DNA from: Ailurus styani
Lineage: Eukaryota > Chordata > Mammalia > Carnivora > Ailuridae
Assembly: GCA_002007465.1 (NCBI GenBank)
Contig: LNAC01000039.1
Location: forward strand, 2,926,178 to 2,990,177
Direction of reading: 5' to 3'
DNA length: 64,000 nt
In this document: piece by piece, positions 1-10,929 of the stretch
Numbering within the stretch: position 1 is the first letter of the stretch
Layout of the letters: each line of letters starts with the position of its first letter
Position numbers and translations under genes: made by a program
The notes under the pieces: model-generated
Told to the model about the DNA's origin: nothing
The model's database searches: none
Seen by the model: the letters and a program-made list of their open reading frames with translations, nothing else

Positions 1-157
1 CTGTAGCTTAACAAACATATATACATTAGAATAACAATGGATTACATATCCAAAGTCTGATTTCTTTAGGCACAACCCAATTCCTTTTAGGATATGGGCT
101 TACAGTATTTTCATCAGGTCAATAAACTAATGTGCATTGTATAAAAATACTACTTAC
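1..157 (-). other. SEC63: SEC63 intron 3, 5' end (partial)
   Basis: This is the start of the intron that follows exon 3 on the minus strand. The donor GTAAGT is the complement of 152-157. The intron and exon 4 onward run off the left edge. No repeat is obvious here. Confidence 0.9.
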
Positions 158-272
158 AGGATCCAAATTTAATACTTCATAAGGATTGTATTCTTGATAT
201 TCTCGGTCTGTTTTGGAAACTTTGTATGCAAGGAATAAGAACAATGCCCATCCTGCAAGCAGAACTATTTTC
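158..272 (-). CDS. SEC63: SEC63 coding exon 3 (second membrane span, start of J domain)
   Basis: This exon is 115 nt and continues the reading frame from exon 2: AA plus its first G make Lys75, then 38 codons end on Pro113 in phase 0. Visible in the translation are a hydrophobic run IVLLAGWALFLFLAY (second transmembrane segment) and then EYNPYEVLNLDP, the first helix of a DnaJ-type J domain. In the SEC63 family this J domain faces the ER lumen and recruits BiP (HSPA5) to the Sec61 translocon. The acceptor is CTGAACAG (280-273) and the donor is GTAAGT (157-152), both canonical. The HPD motif of the J domain would be in the next exon, outside the window. The identification rests on an essentially exact match to the mammalian SEC63 sequence I know. 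Confidence 0.97.
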
Positions 273-699
273 CTGTTCAGGAAAAAGATAGGTAAAGAAT
301 AAATAAATATACCTATATGGTTTTCCTTTAAGAGTCTATAAAGACATTATGACAGAACAAGGCAAAAAAAACAATGTAAAGTGTCCTACATTGCTATGAT
401 ATTGATTCAATTCTATAATCCCTGGGTTGTAAGCTCCTGTTGCAACCAGAACAGTGTCTTTTTTACCTCTGAATTCTCTAGAACCTAGTAGTCTGCATCA
501 AAATCTTGCATGTAATAGTCCCTCAATTACTATTTGCAGAATTTTATGTATAGAATTTAATTCAACTTATTAACTTATTGGTCTCATTATATTAGATCAA
601 AATAATTAAGTATTCAGTAAACATTTATGTAAAAAAAGGAAGAGCTGCTCTTAACTTAATAATTAGACTTTAAGTAAGATAAACTGCAAAAAATAATAG

Positions 700-1560
700 G
701 TCAATTGTGCAATGAAGAATGAATAGCCTTGTTTATAACAGTAAAACTTTAGAAACAAATTAAATATCCATTTATATGGAACTAATTAAATAAACCATTT
801 ATAGGAGATTAATAAACCAAGACACAGCCAAATAATTAGCCAATACAGACATAAAAAGATATAAATAATAGGATAAAAAGGGATATAAAGGAATACAGAA
901 GTTGAGAAAAAAACCTAACTTCTCTCCAAAATGTTCTGCTTAGTAAAAATACTTAAAAGACATATTACTCGTGTTGGAGAGGCTAAAGAAAAAAGGAACA
1001 CTCATACCCTTTACACTCTGAAGGACTATCTGGCAACAAGGTATCAAAACCCTAAAGAAGTACAAACCCTTTTAACTATTTCAAGAAATTTAGAAGGAAA
1101 CTAGAATTAAGCATATAAAGTAAAAAAAGCTGGTTACAGATATGTAACAGAAGTAATACACAGAACACACAGAAATAATAACAGAAAACACACACAGAGA
1201 TGTCCATCAATAGAATAGTAAACAAAAAAATTAACGGTATATTAATAAAATAAAAACAATTTAAAAATTTTATCTAGCCAATTTTATCTAGCCAATAAAA
1301 ACAATATTTGTTTTATCTAGCCAATAAAAACAATATATGCTGTGGAAGATTATCTACATTGTTATATTAAAACAAGAAAAATAGCTTTCAAAGATATATG
1401 TATACTATACTATTTTTAATAAATAGAAGTTTATTAAAATATAGAAGGAAAATCATCTCAATAGTGGCTATTTTTAAGTGATGAAATTGAGTAACTTTTA
1501 TTTTTTCATACTCTTTATATCACAATTTGTTATGCTAAGTAGGAATTGTTAAACAAACAC
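700..1560 (+). repeat. Old LINE-1 3'-end-like sequence
   Basis: The stretch carries decayed phrases typical of old L1 3' ends, such as TTAAATATCCATTTATATGG and GATGTCCATCAATAG, followed by long A/T-rich sequence. It is heavily diverged, and the boundaries and subfamily are uncertain. It includes a short local tandem duplication (1266-1340). Confidence 0.4.
1266..1340. repeat. Short tandem duplication, about 2.5 copies
   Basis: The unit TTTTATCTAGCCAATAAAAA and parts of it recur three times in 75 bases, two of them followed by CAATAT. This is simple local duplication inside AT-rich intron sequence. Confidence 0.75.
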
Positions 1561-1689
1561 ATAAAATGAATCGTACAAGGCCTAATCAAAATTGGAGTGA
1601 CCCTTTTTTCAAAGACAGAAAATGTTCCATGTGTTTAAGCTCATTTGGTAGAAACCTAGCTTAAATATGTTTATTTGGAATGAGCCTCT

Positions 1690-1900
1690 AGGATCAAGTT
1701 CCAATCTACCTACTGACCTTTATCACCCAAATTAAAAAAAGAAAAAAAATCCTCACTCCAAAAGTTCCCTAAGCTTTTCCTACCAACATGCTTTTGCTCT
1801 TGAATCTTTCCACCTAGAATTCCCACTCCCCATTTTTGCTTATCCAAACTCTATTCATCCTTCAAGACTCACCTCAAAGCAATCCTTACCCTTGTCAAAT
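1690..1900 (+). repeat. L2-like fragment
   Basis: It is a pyrimidine-rich stretch with the L2-like order 'CTTTTGCTCTTGAATCTTTC, CACCTAGAATTCCCACTCCC, CATCCTTCAAGACTCACCTC'. It is strongly diverged, and MIR3 or L3 are alternatives. Confidence 0.45.
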
Positions 1901-2399
1901 TGATCAATGGGGAAACCAGGGTTAGTCACAAAGAAACAAAAACCATAAGTTTTCTCCTCTAACTCACTGCAAGCTCCTTGAGCACGTGGACAGGATCTTA
2001 CTGAATTTTTGACTAACCCCAAAGTAGCTTAAACATGGTTGGCATTCAGATACAATTTTCTTTCCATCTGGCCAAAATAACATTCTAATCCTTATTAAGT
2101 ACCTAATACTGTAAACTGCTTTCCATACTACCTATATTCCCAAAGAGGAAAAGAACACCCTACCTAGAACACTCCCACTTTTACCTAGCTATCTAGGGAG
2201 AGGTATTTAAGTACATAGGCTCTTGAACAAATCTACCTGAGGTCAAATCAAAGCTTCACTACTTATTAATAATTTAGAGATCTTAGAAAGTTGCTTTGTC
2301 CTTTACAACTCAGTTGTGGGTTTGAGAATTAAAAGAGATGAGGTATGTAATGCACCTAGAATGTATCTCACAGATAGTAAACAATCAATCCTTGTTAGC

Positions 2400-2660
2400 T
2401 GTTCTCAGTATGTCTTACCCAAACCTCACTCAGAGAAGCCTTCTGTCCCAAGACAGAAAGCCCTTCCTCTGCTGTCAAGGCAAACCCCCTCCACACACAG
2501 CTCTCACTACACTCTATTATCATTACTTGTTTATTTGCCAGTTTCTCCCACAACTGTTAAGCTGCTGAACCACATCTATTTGTTAATCACAAAATATCAG
2601 TTCCTGGTATTGTATCTGACACATAAATAACAGGCACACAATGACTACTTACTGAATGAA
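2400..2660 (+). repeat. L2 3'-end fragment
   Basis: The end TATCTGACACATAAATAACA, with GACTACTTACTGAATGAATAA, matches the L2 3' terminus, where the source element ends in repeats of TGAATGAA. The body is pyrimidine-rich, as expected for L2 on the plus strand. Confidence 0.5.
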
Positions 2661-3576
2661 TAATGAAAATAATTTACATATTAATTTTTAACTCAAATCC
2701 AAAGTTTGCCATACCTTTGATATGCTACAGGATACATGAAAATCTACAAGTTAATAATTCCATATTTTGTTTTGCCAATGCCTCAAAGGCTAAGAAAGCT
2801 CAGAAAACAAAGGTAAAAGTAAAACTGAAAATCACTAAAACAAGACTTAAAAGCAAACAAGGGTAGAAGGGAGAGGAATCAAAACACCTAGGATATACTA
2901 TACCCCATGACAGATGCGCTACATGTACCTGGCTCTCTGAGCCCAAGAATGAAGGATTAGAGAAGCTCATAACAGAAAACCCCAGGCTGATGAAAACTGT
3001 AACGACCAATAAAATCATGCTTGAATTTCCTGAAAGCTAAAGCAAAGGTGGAAACATAATGGATTTCATCATGATCTACACCTAATTTTTTAAAAACATA
3101 TTTAGGTCCTGTGAAAAGATAAGCATTTTTCCCTACATATAGCATCAGTGATCAACTTGTGAAGTCTTGTGCTTTTTCTTTAAAGGTCAACTTCCAGAAA
3201 TGAGAGCATTACACAATGATTCCTTAATTGTCCAACAATGCTTTAAGGTTAAGTAGCACAAAGGTTTTGATGTTTCTGACCTTATCTAAATTGTTACCTA
3301 TTATCTATTTAATTCTTCTGCACTTACAAACATCCCTTAATCTGTGCTTCCATTTAAGTAAATCATTTACTAATCACTGAACAGAACTTCACAGAGTTGG
3401 GTTTTTTTTCCCTTGAAAACTGGGGTTCAGATACCCACAAAGTATTGACCAAATCCAAAAAGGAAGAGATTGGGAGGCCAAAAATATTTGCCTTGTTATT
3501 GCTACCTCCTAAAACTTTAATTTAAAATGAGAAGCAAAAGCAAAGAATAAACAGTGAACATAAAACTACTCTTCTA

Positions 3577-3770
3577 GGGGCGCCCCGTGGCTCAGTGGGT
3601 TAAGCCTCTGCCTTCCGCTCAGGTCATGATCTCAAGGTCCTGGGATAGAGCCCTGCATCAGGCTCTCTGCTCAGCAGGGAGCCTGCTTCCCCCTCTCCCT
3701 CTGCTTACCTCTCTGGTTACTTGTGATCTCTCTCTCTGTCAAATAAATAAATAAAATCTTAAAAAAAAAA
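3577..3770 (+). repeat. CAN-SINE
   Basis: It has a tRNA-Lys-derived head, a CT-rich middle and an AATAAATAAAATCTTAAAA tail. Near-identical target-site duplications AAACTACTCTTCTA flank it (3562-3576 and 3771-3784). It is antisense to SEC63. The head reads CGCCCCGTGG instead of CGCCTGGGTGG, a copy-specific change. Confidence 0.95.
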
Positions 3771-4256
3771 AAACTACTCTTCTAAACACTAATTTTGCCT
3801 TTTAGTTTTGCATCAATGAAGAACTCTTAACACCAAAGCTAAAATTTCCCTCCCTCTGCAAAGGAACTAAACTAGGCAAAGTAAAACCTTACAAAGAAAA
3901 ACCATTTAAACCCCTTGAAGTTACACAGATATGCTGAAAACTATCATCATCATTTAAACCAAGATTAAAAAACAAATGGTTCTACTTTTACTAATTTCCT
4001 CTGCTAGTTCTTCCCCTCCTATCTATTGGATAGACAGATAAGAGTAATTCACAAGATACAATCCTCCAATAATGGCAACTCTTTCACCTATTAGATTCAC
4101 CTATTACCTCAAAATTGATGATTCAGGGTGAAGACCCAAAGCCTCGGCTCTAAATCAGCATACCCCATAGCCTCATAAAATCAAATAGGCCTGCTCTAAT
4201 TAAACATGCTAATGGCCTGTTAAATCAAATTGGCCTCCCAAAATAAAAGGTCCCTG

Positions 4257-4440
4257 CTCTACCACTTCTAGCTCCAGGATCCTGGTCAAGTTACCTCATC
4301 TTCCTTTTAATTTCTCCATCTGACAAAACAGCAAAAACATCTACTTTGAAGTAAATAATAAAATTATGAGATAATACATAAAGCCCTAGCACAGCACCTA
4401 GCATACAGTATGTGCTCAATAAGCTTTAATTATCACTAGG
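4257..4440 (+). repeat. MIR element
   Basis: The order 'CAGGATCCTGGTCAAGTTAC, TCTCCATCTGACAAAACAG, ATGAGATAATACATAAAGC, CAGCACCTAGCATACAGTA, TGTGCTCAATAAGC' follows the MIR core and 3' tail on the plus strand. Confidence 0.75.
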
Positions 4441-4670
4441 AAATGCAAATTTGATTATGTCACCTCCCCACTTCTGATAATCTTTTAAAGATCCCCCCCC
4501 AAGTCTTTACGGCAAAATTCAAATCCTGACAAGATGCACAAGGTTTTCCGTCAAGATTTGACTTCCCTTTCTCCCTTCCTCCCAAGTCAGTACATTCTCT
4601 CCTTTGAACTTCTAAATCACTCTGTTTAGAAAGCTCCCAAATTCACATCTTACCCCTACCTAAGGCTACA
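4440..4670 (+). repeat. L2 fragment
   Basis: ATTATGTCACCTCCCCACTT, then AATTCAAATCCTGACAAGATG and pyrimidine-rich sequence, follow the L2 3' region. It lies within about 110 bases of SEC63 exon 2. Confidence 0.5.
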
Positions 4671-4776
4671 ATTTCTTTAAACATATGTTTTATTCATTAA
4701 TATACCCATATTTTAATATGTTACTTAGCAAAGAGTAAGCACTATGTATTTTTTTTAACTGAAACTGATTACTTAC

Positions 4777-4876
4777 TTTACTGTAGGAATAATATTTGGC
4801 TGGGGTTTTAATAACCGTAAACGATACCACATACATCTTCCATATACTTTTCTGATATTCTTTAATCGAATTTGCT
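4777..4876 (-). CDS. SEC63: SEC63 coding exon 2 (cytosolic loop)
   Basis: This exon is 100 nt. The last G of exon 1 plus its first AG make Glu42, and the frame then reads QIRLKNIRKVYGRCMWY and RLRLLKPQPNIIPTVK, matching mammalian SEC63 residues 42-74. It ends with AA of Lys75. The segment is basic and lies between the first and second membrane spans, so by known SEC63 topology it is a cytosolic loop. The acceptor TTTTGACAG reads 4885-4877 and the donor GTAAGT 4776-4771. A longer open reading frame in another register overlaps it but is only a shadow. Confidence 0.97.
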
Positions 4877-5551
4877 CTGTCAAAAAAAAAAATAAGGTGG
4901 TAGGTTAAAGCATTTTTCACAGTGAAGGTAAAACCAGTTAATACCATACTAGCCTTTATTACCACACTAAAATTTTACTGGAATATAAAATACTACCTAC
5001 TCAAATAACCTTTAAGAAAAACCAAACTGACAATACTGGCTCATTTTTCTGCCACTCAGAACAAATGACCTATCTGGAAAATGTTGTTCAACTACCAGGC
5101 AACCATTTTCATGCACGACTTAAATAATCTCTAATTAAAAAACGCAAAAACTGAATTGAACCCAAAATATTTAGTCACGTAATCAGCAATTTCTGAGAAA
5201 TGCTCTCTTCCTTTCCCTTTTACTACAGAAGACACAAAAAGTATAAAATAGCTGAAACATGCAGTTTCTTAAGGAAGCTAACCAGAAATGGTATTGTTCA
5301 ATTATGAGAATAATTATGTTAAATCAGAAAAGTCACCCAAACCCATAAGAAGTTAAAATAGGTTCATATAGGAGTTATAAGAAAAGGCATTATTTTAGTT
5401 GCCAGGAATATCTTCAATTCAATTAAAGAGGAATTAAACCAACGCCAAAATATCATGTATCGTTTTACTAAACTCATTATCATCAGTTGAATAACTTTCC
5501 CAAGTTAAAAAAAAATTAAGTATTAAAATAAAAATGGACCTTTTCATGATG

Positions 5552-6092
5552 ATGGCATGCAGAAACCAAAGGAAAAAACCCTCCCCTTCCCAAAGGTGAA
5601 TCCAAAACAAAGGCCTGGAAGGCCAAGAAGGCAATGCTAAAAGGCAACCACAGCCACCACAAAAAAACAAAACAAAAAAACAAAACCAAAAAAAAAAACC
5701 AAAAAACTGCATGTCACCCACCTTCTGGTGGCCCAAGACACTCCAAAGGCAGTCCAAATATTTTCCTTGGAAGAGCAATAAGCTTGACCATTATGCCACC
5801 ATCAAGATCCCCCTGAGCAATGAGTCAGCCATGAAGAAGATAGAAGACAACAATAATTGTTGTGTTCATTATGGATGTCAAGGCCAACAAACAGATCAAA
5901 CAGATTATAAAGAAGCTCTATGACACTGACAAGAGCCAAGGTCAACACCCTGATCAGGCCCCTGATGGGAGAAGAAGGCATATGGTCAACTGGCTTCTGA
6001 CTATAATGGTTTAGTTGTTGCCAACAAAACTGAGATCCCCTACACTGAGTCCCTCTGGCTAATACTAAAACAAATTTTTTCACAATACTAGA
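5552..6092 (+). pseudogene. RPL23A: RPL23A processed pseudogene
   Basis: This is an intronless, decayed copy of the mRNA for 60S ribosomal protein L23a (uL23). The likely ATG is 5552-5554. The recognisable order is an Ala/Pro/Lys-rich N-terminus, then KAKKAMLKG (5620-5646), SPTF and PKTL (5714-5740), KLDHYATIK (about 5782-5808), [11 protein letters not shown] (5821-5853), then VKAN-, KVNTLI- and ANK-like segments to about 6030, and a short 3' UTR stretch (ACTGAGTCC, TGGCTAATACTAAA). There are several frameshifts, and an A-rich insertion at about 5655-5706 replaces the KKKKIRT region. No intact protein is possible. It is antisense to SEC63. Confidence 0.88.
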
Positions 6093-6693
6093 AACTACAA
6101 AACTGCAGCCCTTAAATAAGATGTTAGATAAGTAAAAGAACTTTGCATATAACAGAATGCTCCAAAGCCACCATGTAAGAAGTCCAACTACCCTGTTTAC
6201 CACCATGCTTTGAGGAAAGCATCCACAGAGGAGAGGTATGTGGCAGGAGGTATCAAAACCAGGTGTGACGAAGAGGGATGCATAAACAGGAAGGGGTGGT
6301 GACAGCAAAGGAGACTGGTACTACACAGGGGACTGATCAAATAAGTTAACACATAAAAGATAACTGGAGTCAGTTTTTCACTGTCAGAGAAGGGAGTTAC
6401 ACATATGAAAAAAATGGAAAATAAGAACATATACTTAGGTACTGAATTGGAATTAAAGATATCAGTATGAACTAATATCTTTCAATATAGAAATACAGAT
6501 GTATTCTATACATATATATTCCCTAACACTATCAAGGGAGCCTAGGAGCAGTGTGTAATATCAATAGCAGTGAGCACATTAACATCCAGATCTAGGTTCT
6601 AAATACCATTCTCCACTAAGAAGAACAAGGGAGCCGAGTGTCTTTCCACAAAATATTATAAAAGGGAAAAGAATAATTTTACAGTGGAAAATA

Positions 6694-7179
6694 TGATAGG
6701 CTGAACAACTGCCACCCAAAACGTTCACATCCTGATACCCTGAACCAGTGAATACATTATCTTACACGGCAAAAAAGACTTTACAGAGCCAACTAAATTA
6801 AGACGAGATGGGGAGATGTATCCTACATTATCTGGATGGGCACAATATAATCACAGGGGTCCTTATGAGGAGGAGGCAGGAGGGTTAAAGACAAAGAAGG
6901 TGATACGACAGTGGGAGCAGATGTTGGGAGTGATGTCCTCTGAAGATGAAGGGAGGAGTCATAAGCAAGAACATTGCCTGTCACTAGAAGCTGGAAAAGG
7001 CAAGAAAATAGACTCAACTCTAGAGCGTCCAGAAGAACTAGTTCTACCAACCCCATGACTAGCCCAGTGAAAGTGATTTTGGACTTCCAGCCTCCTGAAC
7101 TGTAAGAGAATAAATTTATGTTGTAATAAGCCATTAAGGTTGTAGTAACTTGTTACAACAGCAACAGGAAATTAATACA
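6694..7179 (+). repeat. Ancient LTR-like repeat (MaLR-type, solo)
   Basis: It starts TGATAGGCTGAA and ends AAATTAATACA (TG...CA). Inside are phrases of a common mammalian LTR family: CACATCCTGATACCCTGAAC, GGTCCTTATGAGGAGGAGG, TCACTAGAAGCTGGAAAAGG, and GAACTGTAAGAGAATAAATT as a polyadenylation region near the 3' end. No internal retroviral genes are present. The family name is uncertain and the target-site repeats are not clear. Confidence 0.55.
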
Positions 7180-7184
7180 GAAAG

Positions 7185-8875
7185 TCTGGCAGACATTATC
7201 TTAATCAGATGATCAGTAAACAGCAACAGCAATGGGACAAAATGTAATCATATACCATCTGAGAGAATGCAATAAGAGACACACAGAACCAGTTTTGTAA
7301 AATTCCTGCCTAAGATATATAACCTGAATCTAATCATGAGAAAACACCAGACAACCCAAATTCAGGTTCATTCTACAAAATAATTGGCCTATAATCTTCA
7401 AAGTCAAAAAGCTGAAGAACTGTTCCAGACTGAAGGAGATTAAAGAAAGATGCCAATTAAATGTCATGTGTGATTCTGAACTGGATCTTTTGCTATAAAG
7501 AGCTTCACTGAGACAAAATTTAAATAGGGTCTGACAATGAAGTGGTAATAATGTTAATTTTTTTATTTTCATGGTTAAATTATGGACATTTTTGAAAATA
7601 TCACTGGTGACTTTTCAATCTGAATTTCATTAAGTTAAGCCTCCACAGTCTCCCATTTCAACTATAAAACCAAGGAAATGTTTGATAAGGTTATAAGAAC
7701 AATGCTGAAGTTTCTATTAACCACATGGCTTGATCTATTCAAAGGAATTACTCTCCCAATGTCTCTGGCCAAAAAAAAGTACACATGGTTTTCAGCCCCA
7801 TAGTTTTTCACAATGTGTACATGTACATTCTATGCCTCACAATTCCAATCCAAAACTTAAACCTTAATTTTTCAGGATAACACTGATGTCAATCAATAAG
7901 TACTACAAACTATGGTTTACACAGTAACACATTGGCATTTAGATTTCCAGCACAACTAAATATTCAGAGCACACATTCCAAATCTCTACATGAATGACCT
8001 CAAGTCAAAGTAAATATCACAACTGAAATCCTTCCAGGCAGTTTTTTACAAGACATTTAGAATTTAAAAAGAAAAGAAGTTAATTTATAAACTTCTAGTT
8101 TATAGAATTACTAGTGTCATGGCTAGTAAAAATTATGTTAATAATATCATTAACTTATGGTTTTTAAAGAAATCATCCATATTTATAGAAAAGGGAAATT
8201 ACGAAGTCATAAAACAATCTCTGCAGTTTAAAAAACAATGTAACAACATATTATGATTGCTCTCAGCAGCTGAACATAAAGTTTTTATGTCTGTGGAAAC
8301 AGTACAGGTTTGGGGGAAGGTTATTATGGTTGTGCTTCATAGGCTATACAATGTCTTAGCTAAAATAGTCACAGCCATCTGTCCATGCCAGAATGATCTG
8401 AAAGGGTGTAGTATATCTCAGTTTACTCTTAGCACCATATTCCTAGAACCCAAAGAACTGAAAGAATGCTAGCCAGAACTGAAATCTTCAAACCTGTTTG
8501 CCTGATTACAGCAAAAAGAATTTCTAAAAATTGTATTATCTACTTGTAGATTTCTAATTTGGCATCTCAAATTTTTTATAAGAAGTCTGAAGAGTTGCAA
8601 AAGATGTCATTTTTGACATGGAGTTGACAGTTTAAAATAACAATAGTTCCATCACTTTTAAACACACCAATGAAATCTAAATGCCACAGCAATTTCAAAG
8701 CCACCATCATCCATTTAACAAACTTTCATGAACAAACCAACCCTTCATTCTACTTCCCCTATATAATTTTATCCTTATAACGTATTTTTATCCTGATAAG
8801 TCATTCCTTATAATACTGACAAATACTGCTTTAAATTAATTTTTTATTCCCCATGACTATTAAGTTTTTCCTAAC
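7185..8875. other. Intron 1 stretch without recognised feature
   Basis: This is AT-rich sequence. I see no exon, tRNA or clear repeat. Short open frames are random and have no recognisable protein. Confidence 0.6.
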
Positions 8876-8879
8876 TTTT

Positions 8880-9015
8880 CATTTTGAAAATCTTCAAACC
8901 CCAGAAGAGTTGAAAGAATATTACAATGAACAATACCCTTCACCTAAATTCACTAAATGTTAACATTTTGCAACTCTTGGCCTTACCTCTAGTTTCCTTT
9001 TTCCCCTCCCCACTC
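8880..9015 (-). repeat. Old L1 fragment (3' region, reversed)
   Basis: GAAGAGTTGAAAGAATATTACAATGAACAA, then CACTAAATGTTAACATTTTGC, is the decayed plus-strand image of an old L1 3' region in reverse orientation. The same phrase occurs less decayed at about 28975-29090. Confidence 0.5.
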
Positions 9016-9019
9016 TTTT

Positions 9020-10325
9020 TTATCTGAACTATCTTCCTGTTAACTGCAGACATCAAGATGCTTCACCTCTAAATGCTTTAGCACATATTGCCAAAAAACA
9101 TGAGTAAGTTCATCATACTCAGGTTTGACATATATAAGCTTTTAGATGTTAATTTGGTGCTACTTTTTTTGGTGTTATCAAAACAACATAAAATAAGTTG
9201 ATAAATTACTAAAACTAGAGTAAAATATCTGCTATGCTGTCACTTATAGGCTTGTAAATATCCCATAAATACCAAAACTTATTTTTAAAAATGAAAAGTA
9301 CATTTTTGCCAATCCAATATTAGACAAGATAGCTTTATCTTCTAATTTAAGTATATTTTGTTAAAACTTGGGATCTGCAGATTACCTTGAATCATTCAAT
9401 TTATAGAAAATATACCCTATATAACCAAATTGGCAAAGGCAGCCGTCGCTGTTAAATCAATTAAACAAATCAAACTTGGTAAAAAAAAAAAAAAAAAGTA
9501 TGACTTCATTTTTCAGTTCAAATAAATATACCAATATTTTTGACATTTTGAAAATCATAAAAATTACTGAGAAAGAAATTTTAGAACTTGCCTTATAATA
9601 CAGATGACTTAAATTAATAAAGCTAAATAATATAGGGAAGATGTAATTTATTTAAAAGAAAAAAGTACCACACTTCTCTTTCCAAAATTCAGTGACCACT
9701 GAAACTATTCTTAAATCCCTCAGGGGTCCAAGAAAATAGTACCAAGAGTCAAAAGGTTATATTCAATAATCCAAAAAGTCTAAAAGACATTACACATCAG
9801 TTTTCTAGCTACCCAAAGTCTTTCTGCATCTAGCTGAGAGTATATTACCTCAAGATGATGATACTGGCTCACTCACTGTTGGGACAATTTTGTTTTATTA
9901 ATTCAAAAAAAATAGGAAAACACATTTTACTGTAATAGTGCAGCTTGGTTCCCAGAATGCTGAAAAGAGGAAAGGCATGAAAATGCTAATCTGTTAGTGA
10001 AAAACTAGGAATCACTGCCCTAGACCACCAAAACTATAGCTCCCCTAAATCATCCTAATCTCAAAATACGATAAGAGAAACTAAAGTCACTGTTATGATC
10101 TTAACTTGAATCTGAACAGGTAGCCAAAATGTGTCATTCTCAAGGCAAGATCAGAACCATTTAGATCTGGGACGGATAGAGGACTGACCAAACACTACTC
10201 ACCACCACCAGTGCACACAATCACAGATTATCTAAATTGGAAGGTTTCAGAAACTTGGGTTCATTTGCCATCTACAACGGAGAAGGAAACCTAGACAATT
10301 TATCAAATCCTGTACTGAAAGTAAA
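9020..10325. other. Intron 1 stretch without recognised feature
   Basis: AT-rich sequence with only an A run at 9481-9497. No gene, RNA or confident repeat is seen. Confidence 0.55.
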
Positions 10326-10329
10326 AAAA

Positions 10330-10576
10330 AAAGAATGGGTGTATGGTATGGAATGGTTGTAAGTGCATCAGTTGTTTACCCTCATGATCATATAGTCGAG
10401 TGCGAGCTCTGGTTCACTGCAGCAAGCATCATGAGAGTATTGTACCACATCTCACCAAAACAGAAAAAGACCAAATTCGAAATTCGAAGCACAGTTTCCA
10501 CTGAATGTGTATCAATTTCACACTTTACAGTCCAAAAATCCTAAATTGAACCATTATAACCCGGGACAATCTGTAT
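10330..10576 (-). repeat. DNA-transposon-like relic
   Basis: The stretch ends TAACCCGGGACAATCTGTA, a decayed terminal inverted repeat of the CAGAT-GGTCCC-CGACTTA kind. Internally it carries AAATTCGAAATTCGAAGCAC and AGTTGTTTACCCTCATGATC, which I recognise from a common non-autonomous mammalian repeat. The family name is uncertain (Tc1/mariner-like is my guess). The 69-residue open frame over it is not a gene. Confidence 0.5.
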
Positions 10577-10710
10577 ATTTTATAGTATGTGATTTTTTAA
10601 ATACGCAACTAAAATTTTTTAATTAAACATCTTAAGTAGAAAAGACATCAACTGTAAAAGGATACATAAGGTAGCCAAAAAACTATTTTCATCTCATTAA
10701 GAAATAGGAG

Positions 10711-10929
10711 AATACTGAGTCAAGATCTTGTCACTTCTCTGCTTAAAAATCTCCAATAACTTCCCATTGAACTTAAATAAAATCCAAGTTTCTCACCCTG
10801 GCTTACAGACATGCTCTGCATTCCAGCTCCCTCTCTGACTTTATCCCTGATTATTCTCCTCACCTGGCAAACTCCTGCCACTCTGGTCTTCTCTGCCCAA
10901 TTTGTTTTTGTCTTAAAGGCTCTTGTACA
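10711..10929 (+). repeat. L2 fragment, left part (split by L1)
   Basis: The sequence runs GTCACTTCTCTGCTTAAAA, CTTCCCATTGAACTTAAAT, AAAATCCAAGTTTCTCACC, CTCTGGTCTTCTCTGCCCA, the standard plus-strand L2 3' region. It stops at the LINE-1 insertion point and resumes at 13079. Confidence 0.85.

Larger units (their letters stand above)
273..4776 (-). other. SEC63: SEC63 intron 2
   Basis: This intron is 4.5 kb between GTAAGT at 4776-4771 and the CAG acceptor ending at 273. It is AT-rich and holds one CAN-SINE (3577-3770), probable old L1 sequence (about 700-1560), L2-like fragments (about 1690-1900, 2400-2660, 4440-4670) and a MIR (4257-4440). No extra exon could be supported. Confidence 0.93.

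Noticed and set aside
4690..4965. 91-residue minus-strand frame over SEC63 exon 2
   Set aside because: It is in a different register from the true exon; the SEC63 sequence is read in the frame set by exon 1.
5732..5752. CTCF-like CCACCAGAAGGTGG on the minus strand
   Set aside because: Two core mismatches, and it is ribosomal-protein coding sequence in the RPL23A pseudogene.
5802..6308. 168-residue minus-strand frame
   Set aside because: Antisense to the RPL23A pseudogene and its flank; no protein family recognised.
10811..10929. ATG and first 40 residues of the long plus-strand frame as the start of a real protein
   Set aside because: This part is host L2 sequence. The L1 was inserted in frame by chance, so the start is fortuitous.
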